This document shows, one piece after another, positions 24,377-32,236 of a stretch of DNA of 32,236 bases. The stretch spans positions 20,509-52,744 of the forward strand of contig JARGOD010000026.1 of NCBI GenBank assembly GCA_029210205.1. Direction: 5' to 3'. The notes beneath the pieces are model-generated. The model did no database searches. It worked only from the letters and a program-made list of their open reading frames with translations, and was not told the DNA's origin. The DNA comes from Verrucomicrobiales bacterium (lineage in GTDB: Bacteria; Verrucomicrobiota; Verrucomicrobiia; Verrucomicrobiales; DEV007). Each line of letters begins with the position of its first letter. Within the stretch, counting starts at the first letter, position 1. The translations under genes were made by a program, and so were the position numbers.

Positions 24377-25324
24377 GTGCGCCCGTTTTTCTTACTACTC
24401 CTTGCCGGAGTTGGATCCGGCAGTATGGCGATCGGCCAGCTGAAAGAGATTCCGAATGCTCCCTCTCTGAGAGGCGGCGGGGAACCCGTGGCTATGGTGC
24501 CGACTTTCGAGCCGGGAAAGACCTACCGGTTTATCAGCGAAAATGTGATTCGCATGCAGTTGCCGGGGAAGGGAATTAAGGAGGCGAAGGTAGAGCAGCA
24601 GACTCGTTTCGATGCAACGTTGCGGTCAGATGGACGCGCGGGGGTGAGCCTTAAAGCCCGTATCGAAAGGCTGAAGGTTGACTTCCAGTCGGGAGAGAAA
24701 CGGATCACCTACGACTCCTTTGACAAAGAGGATCGAGGATCACAATTGGGCCAGCATTTCCGAAATTCTCTGAATCGCTGGGTGGAATTGAAGATGAGCC
24801 CTCAGCTCGAGATTTTGGAAGTCAATTACGGTGGGCGCGAAGGCCTTGGAACGCTGCTCCCGGGTGTTCCTCAGTTCGGTCTTAATGAGGTAGAAAAGTT
24901 GGTCGCCGAGATTCCTCAGGGTCTGCCTGACGGCAAAGTTCGGCCGGGAGGATTCTGGCAACTGAACGGGGTTCGGGAAATTGCAGATTTGGGAGATCTC
25001 AGTTTCGAAGTTACCTATCGATATCGTGGCAACTCGACACATGAAACTCGACCGTGCTACGAAATTCAGGTGAGCGGCCAGTTGGGTGGCGATACCTTGA
25101 TTCCCGGGGAAGGTGGAGCGTTGGCTGGCGGTGAGATGTCATTTCAAGGCACCTCGTTAAACGGTAGAATTCTTTTCGACCCAATGGAGTCAACGGTGCT
25201 CTTAAAAGAGCAATCGGTTAGCATGCTCCTGGAGTTACCTTCTCAGGAAGAAGGAATTCTCTATCAAGTCCCGGTCGAGCAACAGGCTAGAATTCGTCTT
25301 CTCCACGTCGTTCAGACGCCGTAA
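24377..25324 (+). CDS. secreted protein of unknown function (DUF6263-like)
   Basis: About 315 aa with a signal peptide: from the GTG at 24377 the protein begins MRPFFLLLLAGVGSGSMAIG and is probably cut before QLKEIP. The open frame reaches back to 24302 and includes an ATG at 24323, but both lie before or within the gltB terminator and would put a long atypical stretch before the hydrophobic core. The mature part alternates short strands with polar turns (FEPGKTYRFISENVIRMQL, LKARIERLKVDFQSG, FEVTYRYRGN), suggesting an all-beta periplasmic domain. It vaguely resembles DUF6263-type proteins; I am not sure. The 3' end overlaps the convergent hydrolase gene by 38 nt. No enzymatic motif is seen. 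Confidence 0.7.
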   Translation: MRPFFLLLLAGVGSGSMAIGQLKEIPNAPSLRGGGEPVAMVPTFEPGKTYRFISENVIRMQLPGKGIKEAKVEQQTRFDATLRSDGRAGVSLKARIERLKVDFQSGEKRITYDSFDKEDRGSQLGQHFRNSLNRWVELKMSPQLEILEVNYGGREGLGTLLPGVPQFGLNEVEKLVAEIPQGLPDGKVRPGGFWQLNGVREIADLGDLSFEVTYRYRGNSTHETRPCYEIQVSGQLGGDTLIPGEGGALAGGEMSFQGTSLNGRILFDPMESTVLLKEQSVSMLLELPSQEEGILYQVPVEQQARIRLLHVVQTP

Positions 25325-26354
25325 ACTCAGGGTCAGGGAGGTGCCTGAGATAGAAAAGGATCATCTCCTCATAAAGATCATCGCCTCCCTCGGCGAGGAC
25401 GTTGCCATGATAACCGGTCGAAATTTCGCGCCACTTTTTCTGGTTTGAGGGAGAGGCATCATAGACTTCCCGACCGTGGGAAACAGGAATCACTCCATCG
25501 AGAGATCCGTGAACGACGAAGATGGGAGTGATTGATTTTTTGACCGAATCGACCGGGGCAATCGCGTGGGGATTGAAGCCGGCGCGCCATCCTCCAACTT
25601 TCATGCAACACCAGGTGAGCCAGTCGGGAAGGTGACGATGGATCATGCGCCGACCGGAGCGCTCTACGATTTCCGGTAGACTTGCAAAGGGTGAGACGGC
25701 AACAATCGCTTCGGAGAGATCCATTGATTCGAGCGATTGTAAAGCAACAGCAGCGCCGAGCGAATTTCCGAAAAATCCGATCGGTCCGACCGCTCCTCCT
25801 TCGTTTGCGATCTTGGTGTGAAGTCCGGCAACAACTGAGCCGAGGTCATGAGATTCCAGTTTTCCAAAGGTGGAGTAGGTGCCTCCGCTTTTCCCGTGGG
25901 CCCGTGCATCGTAAACGACACAGCGAAAGTCAGCGGCGACGAATCGCTTTGCAATGGAGAGCATGTCTTCCTTCCGCCCGCCGCGGCCATGGAGAAGGAT
26001 GATAGTAGCGCGCGGTTCGTTTTGGGCCGCAATCCCGTGCCCGATAAGACGATCAGCGATAGCCCGCGTGGTCGGAGCCGCGCCGGGTGTTGGAGAGCGA
26101 GTCGCGACGATACTTTTTAAAGTATGGCCGTCCCCGGTCTTGATCTCGAAATGATCGAGTGCCATTCCGTATTCGGCAGGAGCGGCAAGCAGATCGTAGT
26201 GACGTTGTTCCAGTGCGCGTCGATTTGGGACAATAAGACGGGTCGAGCCGATCCAGATCACTAAGGTAAGAAAAATACCGATGAGGAGAAGTGTCGCGGC
26301 GAGCGTGGGCATGATCTTTGATGCCCGGGATCGAGAGGGTTGTTGCATTCGCAC
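25287..26354 (-). CDS. membrane-anchored alpha/beta hydrolase
   Basis: A 355-aa serine hydrolase with one N-terminal membrane segment (about residues 16-36), so the catalytic domain should be periplasmic. Motifs: ATIILLHGRGGRKEDM (oxyanion loop), VVYDARAHGKSGG, nucleophile elbow GNSLG with Ser198, acid Asp286 (VHGSLDGVIP) and His316 (TGYHGNVLAEGG). It resembles the BAAT/FrsA or ABHD-like group annotated as peptidase or acyl hydrolase; substrate unknown. It lies 38 nt downstream of rsmE on the same strand and may be cotranscribed. Its last 38 nt overlap the end of the secreted-protein gene on the other strand. Alternative start at the third codon (ATG). Confidence 0.85.
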   Translation of the reverse strand: MRMQQPSRSRASKIMPTLAATLLLIGIFLTLVIWIGSTRLIVPNRRALEQRHYDLLAAPAEYGMALDHFEIKTGDGHTLKSIVATRSPTPGAAPTTRAIADRLIGHGIAAQNEPRATIILLHGRGGRKEDMLSIAKRFVAADFRCVVYDARAHGKSGGTYSTFGKLESHDLGSVVAGLHTKIANEGGAVGPIGFFGNSLGAAVALQSLESMDLSEAIVAVSPFASLPEIVERSGRRMIHRHLPDWLTWCCMKVGGWRAGFNPHAIAPVDSVKKSITPIFVVHGSLDGVIPVSHGREVYDASPSNQKKWREISTGYHGNVLAEGGDDLYEEMILFYLRHLPDPEFTASERRGEDEF

Positions 26355-26392
26355 TCTCTACGAGGACCTGAGTAGGAGTCTTTCGAGAAGCG

Positions 26393-27142
26393 CTAGTTCA
26401 TTAGCTCGTAGCCGGTCACGCTGAGAGCATAGATGGCGGCAGTTTCGCTACGAAGAATGATAGGACCAAGCGATAGAGGAGAAAATCCTGCACTGACAGC
26501 AGTTGAAATCTCGGCCGGGGTGAAGTCACCTTCCGGACCGATCATGAGTGTGGCTTCAGTGGGGCGTGTCCCATGTTCTTCGCTCCATTCGGTAAGGATT
26601 CCTTTGAGCGTTTGCGCGCTTGCGCTGATCGCAGCGACGAGTCGAAACGAGTCCCCCGATTTTTTAACGAACTGATCAACGCTTTGAGGGACCTCTACGG
26701 TGGGGAGCCAATTCTGGCCGCACTGCTTGCAGGCTTCGATCGCTACTCTCTGCCACTTCTCCTGCTTCTTCTCGAGGTCCCCCGCATTCAACTGAACGAC
26801 TGTTCGTTCAGAGAGGAGTGGGATGATTCGCGAGGCCCCGAGCTCGGTCGCCTTCTGAATGATGAGATCCATGTTCTTCCCCTTGGGAACTGCCTGTCCA
26901 ATCGTAAGGCGTGCCGGTGGTGGGTCGGTCTGGCTTACGAGAAGCGACTTTAAGGCAACTTGCTTCCTGGATGTTTCGGTGATCTCCGCTTCGACTTCGA
27001 GACCTTCTCCATTGAAGACGATGACACGATCCCCGACAGCGCATCTCATGACGTCGAGACAATGATGTGCCTCTTCTTGAGGGAGAGTCAGGTTCTCCAA
27101 GTCCCACTCTGAGGCTGGAATGTAAAAACGATGCGTTGCCAT
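26393..27142 (-). CDS. rsmE: 16S rRNA (uracil-1498-N3)-methyltransferase
   Basis: A 249-aa SPOUT-fold methyltransferase that methylates U1498 of 16S rRNA using S-adenosylmethionine. The N-terminal PUA-like domain includes EEAHHCLDVMRCAVGDRV. The knot region shows the family signatures GQAVPKGKNMDLIIQKATEL, EACKQCGQNWLPTV, LMIGPEGDFTPAE (199-211) and LGPIILRSETAAIYAL (225-240). It is divergent from mazG with a 57-nt gap holding both promoters. Confidence 0.96.
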   Translation of the reverse strand: MATHRFYIPASEWDLENLTLPQEEAHHCLDVMRCAVGDRVIVFNGEGLEVEAEITETSRKQVALKSLLVSQTDPPPARLTIGQAVPKGKNMDLIIQKATELGASRIIPLLSERTVVQLNAGDLEKKQEKWQRVAIEACKQCGQNWLPTVEVPQSVDQFVKKSGDSFRLVAAISASAQTLKGILTEWSEEHGTRPTEATLMIGPEGDFTPAEISTAVSAGFSPLSLGPIILRSETAAIYALSVTGYELMN

Positions 27143-27199
27143 GTTCCGGAAATGGCTTCATTAAACGTTTCTCTCTGATCTTGTCTACCAACGATTCAC

Positions 27200-28024
27200 A
27201 TGGCGCATCCGATTCCCTCGTCGAAAACCCCTCCGATTGAACGGTTGCGCGAAATCATGCATATCCTTCGAGCTCCCGGTGGATGCCCATGGGATGCTGA
27301 GCAGACTCATCAAAGTCTTGTCAAACACCTCATTGAAGAGGCTTACGAAGTCGCAGAAGCAATCGAAGGAGGTGATCGGAACGCTATTGTTGACGAACTC
27401 GGTGACCTGCTACTTCAACCTGTTTTTCATGCTGAAATTGCTTCCGAAAAGGGCAGCTTTGATCTCGATGATGTGGCTTCAGCAATCTGCGAGAAGTTGA
27501 TTCGACGGCACCCGCACGTATTCGGAGATGCTTCAATTGAGGGTTCTGAGGCGGTCTTAACTCAATGGGAGAAGATAAAAGCGACCGAAAAATCAGGCGA
27601 CGACCCCAAAGAGCGTTTTATCTCAAAAGCGAATGAGGGGCTTCCGGGACTCATGGCGGCTCAAAAGCTACAGAGCAAGGCTGCTAAAGTCGGGTTTGAC
27701 TGGCCGGATCTAAAGCCGGTCGTGGCAAAGATTCATGAAGAATTGGATGAGGTGAAAGAGGCGCTGTCAGAAAAGGCGTCAGATAAGATCGGGGAGGAAA
27801 TCGGCGATCTCTTGTTCGCTGTCGTCAATCTTGCGCGCAAGACAGGGCATGAAGCGGAATTGTTGATTCATCAAACGAATCGGAAATTTGTCTCAAGATT
27901 TCACGAGGTTGAAGATGAGATCATAGAATCGGGCAAATCTCTGGAAGAGGCTAGTTTAGAAGAAATGGATCAAGCCTGGAATTCAGCAAAAAGTCGCGAG
28001 AAATCAGAGGAATCCGGGCGTTAG
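27200..28024 (+). CDS. mazG: nucleoside triphosphate pyrophosphohydrolase MazG
   Basis: Hydrolyses (d)NTPs to NMP and pyrophosphate, cleaning the nucleotide pool. At 274 aa it is the two-domain form, as in E. coli (263 aa). First MazG domain: LRAPGGCPWDAEQTH, then the metal-binding helices LIEEAYEVAEAI (E46, E47, E50) and VDELGDLLLQPVFH (E66, D69), then RRHPHVFGD. Second domain: KVGFDWPDL, EELDEVKEAL and GEEIGDLLFAVVNLARK. The C-terminal tail is acidic. Convincing by motifs; only distance separates it from the next gene. Confidence 0.95.
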   Translation: MAHPIPSSKTPPIERLREIMHILRAPGGCPWDAEQTHQSLVKHLIEEAYEVAEAIEGGDRNAIVDELGDLLLQPVFHAEIASEKGSFDLDDVASAICEKLIRRHPHVFGDASIEGSEAVLTQWEKIKATEKSGDDPKERFISKANEGLPGLMAAQKLQSKAAKVGFDWPDLKPVVAKIHEELDEVKEALSEKASDKIGEEIGDLLFAVVNLARKTGHEAELLIHQTNRKFVSRFHEVEDEIIESGKSLEEASLEEMDQAWNSAKSREKSEESGR

Positions 28025-28164
28025 AGGACTTCGAATGTTGATTTCGTAAGAATGTGACTTTTCGTTTACCGATTCAGTTTTCGACGTTATGTTTCTGAGT
28101 TGCTTTTTCTGGTTTCGAGATGACAGGATGTCGAATTCATTGAAGGCTATTTTTTACTTATCGG

Positions 28165-28644
28165 ATGATTCAGCTCTCAAAGTCACTTTTGGCAGTCCTA
28201 TCTTTGGCGACCCTTCTTGTTAGTGGTTGTGCCACTGATCCTGAAGGACCTGTCACGATTACGAAGGTGAACCCCTATCACCTCCAGCCTGGTGCTTTTG
28301 TTGAGTCAGACGACGAAATGATCGTGCATGAACATCGACGGCTCTTGCACGGTGCTGTTGATTCTTCGGACTACACGGAGAGGATGGGAAATTACTACAC
28401 GATTTTCTGGGAATCGAAGAACAGAGTTCCTGCAACTGTTAAACTCGAGTATTGCCAGGCGACGACGGGTCCAAAGGTGTATTCGAAACAGATTCGGGTC
28501 CAGAACCCGAAACGAAAGAACGTCTCTAAGTTGAATGTGACCGGTGTGGAATATGAGAATCTCGGCAAGGTGACTCAGTGGAGGGCCTCAGTGATTGAGA
28601 ACGGTTCGGAGGTAGCCGAGTATAGGTCCTTTCTTTGGAGGTAG
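28165..28644 (+). CDS. small lipoprotein of unknown function
   Basis: A 159-aa protein with a good lipoprotein signal: MIQLSKSLLAVL then TLLVSGC with Cys22 as the lipidation site. The mature part (about 137 residues) is rich in beta strands (NYYTIFWESKNRV, ATVKLEYCQA, TQWRASVIENG) and may be an Ig-like sandwich resembling YcfL/DUF1425 lipoproteins. That match is only by general look. No Asp follows the lipidated Cys, so it would be sorted to the outer membrane by the E. coli rule. No Shine-Dalgarno is visible before the ATG. The 140 nt after mazG contain no terminator I can support. Confidence 0.72.
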   Translation: MIQLSKSLLAVLSLATLLVSGCATDPEGPVTITKVNPYHLQPGAFVESDDEMIVHEHRRLLHGAVDSSDYTERMGNYYTIFWESKNRVPATVKLEYCQATTGPKVYSKQIRVQNPKRKNVSKLNVTGVEYENLGKVTQWRASVIENGSEVAEYRSFLWR

Positions 28645-28734
28645 TTTTCAGGCTGTAAGTTTTCGAATGAATCCTCCCCCATTCAACCTCCAGACAGCGA
28701 ACGCGTCGAGCGCCTCAACAAACAATCCGAATTG

Positions 28735-29271
28735 GTGAGTGAGGAAAATTCCATCCGGGTAGGTTGCATTGGTTCCGTCGCCTGGGTCAGGATCGACGGG
28801 GCGGCGAATCATAATAACGCCGGCTGTATTCGGCAGTTTATGCAGGAATGCCTTCGCAAAGGTTGGAGGAAGTTCGTGATCGACCTCAATCATTGCCGCG
28901 GGATTGACTCTACCTTTATCGGCATGCTCTATCGCCATGCCGTGAGGCTTGATGACGAGAGCGACAGTGGAGGTCTCCTTGAAGTCATCAACGCCGGCGA
29001 GCGCAATGAGCGATCCATTCGCAAGCTTGGGCTGGACCGTCTCATTCAGATGGACCCGGAAGGCCTTCGCTGGAGGCGCGAGCAAGATCTGGTTCGTGAG
29101 AATCTTGCGATGCAGGATTCGTGCATTCCATTGAGCAAGCTGGAACACACACAAATGGTTCTTGATGCTCACGAGGCGTTAGTTCAGGCAAATCAGGAGA
29201 ATGAGAGTCGATTCTGCGATGTGATCGATTTTCTCAAGCAGGATCTTGAGGCGCAAACTGTCGATAATTGA
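28735..29271 (+). CDS. STAS-domain anti-sigma factor antagonist-like protein
   Basis: A 178-aa protein. Residues 1-105 form a STAS domain: strand VAWVRIDG, then KFVIDLNHCRGIDSTFIGMLYRHA, where Ser59 or Thr60 in the DST turn is the usual phosphorylation site of SpoIIAA/RsbV proteins. Residues 110-178 are a polar helical extension not found in minimal SpoIIAA. The start is GTG at 28735, or TTG one codon earlier; the frame stays open to 28645 without a better start. The next gene, 19 nt on, encodes a SpoIIE-type phosphatase, the natural enzyme to dephosphorylate such a protein. No anti-sigma kinase (RsbW-like) gene is in the window. Confidence 0.83.
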   Translation: MSEENSIRVGCIGSVAWVRIDGAANHNNAGCIRQFMQECLRKGWRKFVIDLNHCRGIDSTFIGMLYRHAVRLDDESDSGGLLEVINAGERNERSIRKLGLDRLIQMDPEGLRWRREQDLVRENLAMQDSCIPLSKLEHTQMVLDAHEALVQANQENESRFCDVIDFLKQDLEAQTVDN

Positions 29272-29290
29272 CAGGTCAAAAAAGCCGATC

Positions 29291-30727
29291 ATGGAACATT
29301 TCGTGTATGGCAGTGTTATTTTAGCGTTAGCCGCATTTTCGTTCTCATTGTGGTTTCGAGAACACCGCAAACTAACAGCCGTTTCCCGCGAGAAGACGGA
29401 GATTGAGGTGGAGGAGCGCCGGATGTTCGGATTCCTTCATGGACTGGGTGAGAAGCTTCAGGTCGATAACTCACCCACGAATATGCACCGCTATATTGTC
29501 GATGGTGTTGCCGAGGTGATCGACGCTGACAGCGGAATTCTCTACCTTCTCGATGGAGAATCAAAGCATCTCATACCGGTCTATCAAACCAAAAAGACCG
29601 CTCCGGTCGTTTCGGTTCCCTCGGAATACCTTGAGCTGGCTGATCAGAAGAAAGCCAAGAGTCTCTATCGGAGCTTCGTCAGGAGTTCGGCTGAGACCCT
29701 GACCGATTCTTTGATTGGGGATTCATTTTCATCGGATGATTTCACTTACGTGAAAGACATGGGAGGCCTTCACGCCTTTGAAAAGTCAGCTGCTTTTTTT
29801 CACGAGGGTCGCAGTTTTCTTGGCGTGTCTCTTATCTATGGGCAAAAGCGTGTCGGAGTCCTTGCGATGACGAGAGCAGAAGGAGGTTTCTCACTCAATG
29901 ATCAGGAAGTCTTTTCCAGCGTTGCGGAACAGAGTTCCTTTACCCTCGGAAGTGCGATCATTCACGCGGAGGCAGCCGAGAAAAGGCGGCTCGAACAAGA
30001 GCTGAATCAAGCGAGTGAGATTCAGCGGGTCCTGCTTCCGCAACACAGTCCCGAATTGACCGACTATGAGATTGCTGCCGGCTATCAGGCCGCAAGAATC
30101 GTCAGTGGCGACTACTATGATTATCTACGGGTCGATGAGGATCGCTACGGGATTGCGATCGGAGATGTTTCCGGGAAAGGGATTGCCGCTTCTCTGATTA
30201 TGGCAATGTGCCGATCAAATTTGCGAAGCCGCGCTGCTGATAATCTCTCGCCCGCATCAGTGTTGCATTCAGTGAATCGCTCGATCTTCCCTGATATCAA
30301 AGAGGATATGTTTGTGAGCCTGCTTTATCTGATCCTCGAGCGTGGATCGAATGAAGTGACTCTGGCTCGAGCGGGTCACGAGCCGCCGGTGCTCTACAGG
30401 CAGGCGACAAAGCAGATTGAGTTGATCGAACCACCGGGACTTGCGGCGGGAATCGATGAAGGTCCTGTCTTTAAGCGCTCCGTAAAAGATTTTCGGTTTC
30501 AAATGGAATCGGGGGATATTCTTCTTCTGTATACCGATGGTCTCATAGAGTCGGAGGCTAAGGATGGCGACGAGTTCGGCTCGGATCGACTTTGCGAAGC
30601 GGTTCAAAAATATTGTGAGCTTTCTTCAGAAGATCTTGTTTCGAAGATTCGAGCCGATGTGGCCGACTTTTCCACGGGGATGGCGCAAACAGACGACATC
30701 ACCTTGATTGCGATCGAGAAAAGGTGA
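29291..30727 (+). CDS. GAF and SpoIIE-type (PP2C) phosphatase, membrane-anchored
   Basis: A 478-aa RsbU-like phosphatase. One N-terminal membrane segment (about 6-22), a short coiled-coil linker, a GAF-type sensor domain (about 55-230: MHRYIVDGVAEVIDADSGIL, LGVSLIYGQKRVGVLAM), a signalling helix (RRLEQELNQASEIQRVLLP) and a PP2C/SpoIIE domain (about 255-476). Metal-binding residues are visible: Asp274 (VSGDYYDY), Asp292 (IGDVSGKG), Asp416 (LLYTDGL) and Asp468-469 (QTDDIT). An in-frame TTG at 29246 overlaps the upstream gene and is less likely than the ATG at 29291. With the STAS protein it forms half of a partner-switching pathway. The input sensed by GAF is unknown. Confidence 0.9.
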   Translation: MEHFVYGSVILALAAFSFSLWFREHRKLTAVSREKTEIEVEERRMFGFLHGLGEKLQVDNSPTNMHRYIVDGVAEVIDADSGILYLLDGESKHLIPVYQTKKTAPVVSVPSEYLELADQKKAKSLYRSFVRSSAETLTDSLIGDSFSSDDFTYVKDMGGLHAFEKSAAFFHEGRSFLGVSLIYGQKRVGVLAMTRAEGGFSLNDQEVFSSVAEQSSFTLGSAIIHAEAAEKRRLEQELNQASEIQRVLLPQHSPELTDYEIAAGYQAARIVSGDYYDYLRVDEDRYGIAIGDVSGKGIAASLIMAMCRSNLRSRAADNLSPASVLHSVNRSIFPDIKEDMFVSLLYLILERGSNEVTLARAGHEPPVLYRQATKQIELIEPPGLAAGIDEGPVFKRSVKDFRFQMESGDILLLYTDGLIESEAKDGDEFGSDRLCEAVQKYCELSSEDLVSKIRADVADFSTGMAQTDDITLIAIEKR

Positions 30728-30748
30728 ATAGTCCCGCCCCGAGGGCAT

Positions 30749-30770
30749 CCCGCGTTATTAACGGGCTTTT
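30749..30770 (+). terminator. weak possible terminator before grpE
   Basis: CCC-GC-GTT pairs with AAC-GGG around a tiny loop (30749-30765), followed by CTTTT. The stem is short with a two-base bulge, so termination here would be inefficient. It lies in the 76-nt gap between the phosphatase gene and grpE. Confidence 0.3.
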
Positions 30771-30803
30771 CATGCACTCGTGTGGACTGAGATAGACATC
30801 AAG

Positions 30804-31385
30804 ATGAGCAGTGTAGAAGAAGAACAGGAAGATCTAGAGGTGACCAATCCCGAGGCATCGGAGGAATCGGAGGTGGAAACACCCGAGGTGTTGGAAGCTG
30901 AGGCGGAGGCTTCTGAGCCCGAGCCGTCGACTCCTGCAGAAGAGGTAGAAAAGTGGAAGGATATGGCAGCAAGGTCGCAGGCCGAATTCGATAATTATCG
31001 GAAGCGCATGGCCCGGGAGAGGACTGAAGCGATCCTTTATGCGAACCGCAGCCTTCTTGAGCAACTTTTACCTGTGATTGATAACTTCGAAATGGGTTTG
31101 AAAGCGGCAAAGGACAGCGAAGGGGAGTCTTCGATGATCCTTCAGGGAATGTCGATGGTTCAAAAACAACTGGATGACTTTCTTACCGAACAAGGGGTCG
31201 AAGTGATCCCTTCGGATGGCCTTCCTTTTGACCCGAATCAGCATGAAGCCCTGAAACAGGAGGCCAGTGACAGCGTAGAATCCGGTCATGTCATTTACAC
31301 GATGCGTCGGGGGTATCGTCTTAAGGATCGTATTCTGAGAGCCGCTAATGTCGTCGTTTCATCCGGTCCGGCAGAGGAAGCCTGA
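30804..31385 (+). CDS. grpE: GrpE nucleotide exchange factor
   Basis: Cytoplasmic cochaperone that releases ADP from DnaK. From the ATG at 30804 it is 193 aa. The first 50 residues are very acidic, as is common; then comes the long coiled-coil (VEKWKDMAARSQAEFDNYRK) and the conserved LLEQLLPVIDNFEMGL. The C-terminal beta domain contains FDPNQHEALKQEA and YTMRRGYRLKDRILRAANVVV. A GTG at 30780 would add eight unconserved residues. dnaJ follows after 41 nt; dnaK and hrcA are not in the window. Confidence 0.96.
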   Translation: MSSVEEEQEDLEVTNPEASEESEVETPEVLEAEAEASEPEPSTPAEEVEKWKDMAARSQAEFDNYRKRMARERTEAILYANRSLLEQLLPVIDNFEMGLKAAKDSEGESSMILQGMSMVQKQLDDFLTEQGVEVIPSDGLPFDPNQHEALKQEASDSVESGHVIYTMRRGYRLKDRILRAANVVVSSGPAEEA

Positions 31386-31426
31386 TTTGTCGGTGACGAC
31401 GAATCGAACATTCCAGATTTCCTAAC

Positions 31427-32236
31427 ATGGAGAAGAGAGATTATTACGAAGTTCTTGAGGTGACCCGTGAAGCGGACGGTACCACGATTAAGAAATCCTA
31501 TCGGAAATTGGCGGTCCAATACCACCCTGACAAAAATCCAGATGACCCATCTGCTGAGGAAAAGTTCAAGGAGTTGGGTGAGGCCTACGAAATTTTGATG
31601 GATGACCAGAAGCGGGCAGCTTATGACCGCTACGGACACCGTGCTTTCAGTCAGGGGACTGGTGCTTCGGCTGGAGGTGGCTTTGGAGGAGGTGATCCGT
31701 TCGATATTTTCCGCGAAGTGTTCAAAGGCGGCGGTGGCGGCGGCGGTGGAAGTATTTTCGAAGAGTTTTTTGGCGGCGGGGGAGCCGGTCGTTCAGAGCG
31801 TCGAAAACGCGGATCTGATTTGCGATATGATCTTCAGATCACACTTGAGGAGGTCGAAACAGGGGTCGAGAAGGAGCTTAAGATCGAGCGATTGGTGGAG
31901 TGCGAAAGTTGCGACGGGTCTGGGGCCGACGGAGGCCGGGCTGACGTCAGTACCTGTTCCACCTGTGGCGGGGTAGGCCAGGTCATTACGAGTCGTGGTT
32001 TTTTCCAGGTTCAGCAGACTTGTCCAGACTGTGGCGGGGGAGGGGAGTCGATCTCTAATCCTTGTGAAGAATGTGAAGGCGAAGGTCGCGTTGACGGAAG
32101 TAGCCGAATCAAAATCAAGATCCCTGCCGGAATGATCGACAGTGGAAGACTTCGTTCTGTCGGACATGGCGATGCCGGCATGAAAGGCGGTAGCGCAGGA
32201 GACTTGTATGTCGTTACTCATGTGAAGAAACATGAG
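31427..32236 (+). CDS. dnaJ: chaperone DnaJ (3' end beyond window)
   Basis: Type I Hsp40 cochaperone of DnaK; 270 codons are visible and the frame stays open at the right edge, so the C-terminal part is cut off. J domain: RDYYEVLEV, YRKLAVQYHPDKNP with the HPD motif that stimulates DnaK. A Gly/Phe-rich linker with a run of eight glycines follows. All four zinc repeats are present: CESCDGSG, CSTCGGVG, CPDCGGGG and CEECEGEG. The start of substrate domain II (IKIPAGMIDSGRLRS) is visible. The 41-nt gap after grpE supports a grpE-dnaJ operon. Confidence 0.97.
   Translation, partial: MEKRDYYEVLEVTREADGTTIKKSYRKLAVQYHPDKNPDDPSAEEKFKELGEAYEILMDDQKRAAYDRYGHRAFSQGTGASAGGGFGGGDPFDIFREVFKGGGGGGGGSIFEEFFGGGGAGRSERRKRGSDLRYDLQITLEEVETGVEKELKIERLVECESCDGSGADGGRADVSTCSTCGGVGQVITSRGFFQVQQTCPDCGGGGESISNPCEECEGEGRVDGSSRIKIKIPAGMIDSGRLRSVGHGDAGMKGGSAGDLYVVTHVKKHE

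Noticed and set aside
28648-29172. Long open frame of 174 codons on the minus strand
   Set aside because: It lies opposite the STAS gene, has no recognisable domain, and mirrors the codon pattern of the real gene.
31727-31755. GGC/GGT triplet run
   Set aside because: It encodes the polyglycine part of the normal Gly/Phe linker of DnaJ, not an independent repeat element.

Overview
The window looks like chromosomal DNA of a Gram-negative member of the PVC group, most likely Verrucomicrobiota. This placement is inference from the overall gene content: an MCE/Mla protein, a DUF4159 protein, a Fur-type regulator joined to sufCBD, a STAS protein beside a membrane-bound SpoIIE-type phosphatase, and a lone bacterial type III polyketide synthase. 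Genes are dense on both strands and mostly housekeeping. I see no phage, insertion sequence or CRISPR array.

Layout. Bases 67-3283 (+) hold a probable operon: an MlaD-like protein, an unknown anchored protein, type III pantothenate kinase and a ROK sugar kinase, the last three joined by ATGA overlaps. A glycosyltransferase-like gene (-) follows, starting only 10 nt after a tRNA-Val(GAC). Next come an alpha/beta hydrolase and an FHA protein with an Ala/Pro tail (+), then a secreted DUF4159 protein (-). Bases 7362-11430 (+) carry fur-like, sufC, sufB and sufD with even 35-39 nt gaps, for Fe-S cluster assembly; no SufS or SufE/SufU is present. Two minus-strand genes follow: a membrane-anchored protein with a Hint (hedgehog/intein) domain, and a nucleoid-associated protein. 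Then come a type III polyketide synthase and a vapBC toxin-antitoxin pair with a clear operator (+).

leuS and an SLC13-type anion transporter lie on the minus strand up to 19411. A 330-nt divergent region with strong inverted repeats precedes gltB (glutamate synthase large subunit), which ends at a strong intrinsic terminator. After it are a secreted unknown protein (+), an anchored alpha/beta hydrolase and rsmE (-), mazG and a small lipoprotein (+), a STAS protein plus SpoIIE-type phosphatase (+), and grpE and dnaJ (+); dnaJ runs off the right edge.

Items most worth a second look: the Hint-domain protein (11542-12138); the gltB leader with two interleaved inverted repeats that could form a pseudoknot or switch; Cys in place of the expected Asp85 metal ligand in the Fur-like regulator; the ROK kinase that has lost all four zinc ligands; Asn for the first active-site Asp in CoaX; and the three-half-site vapBC operator. 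I did not find a clear, wholly new multi-gene system. These are the best leads.
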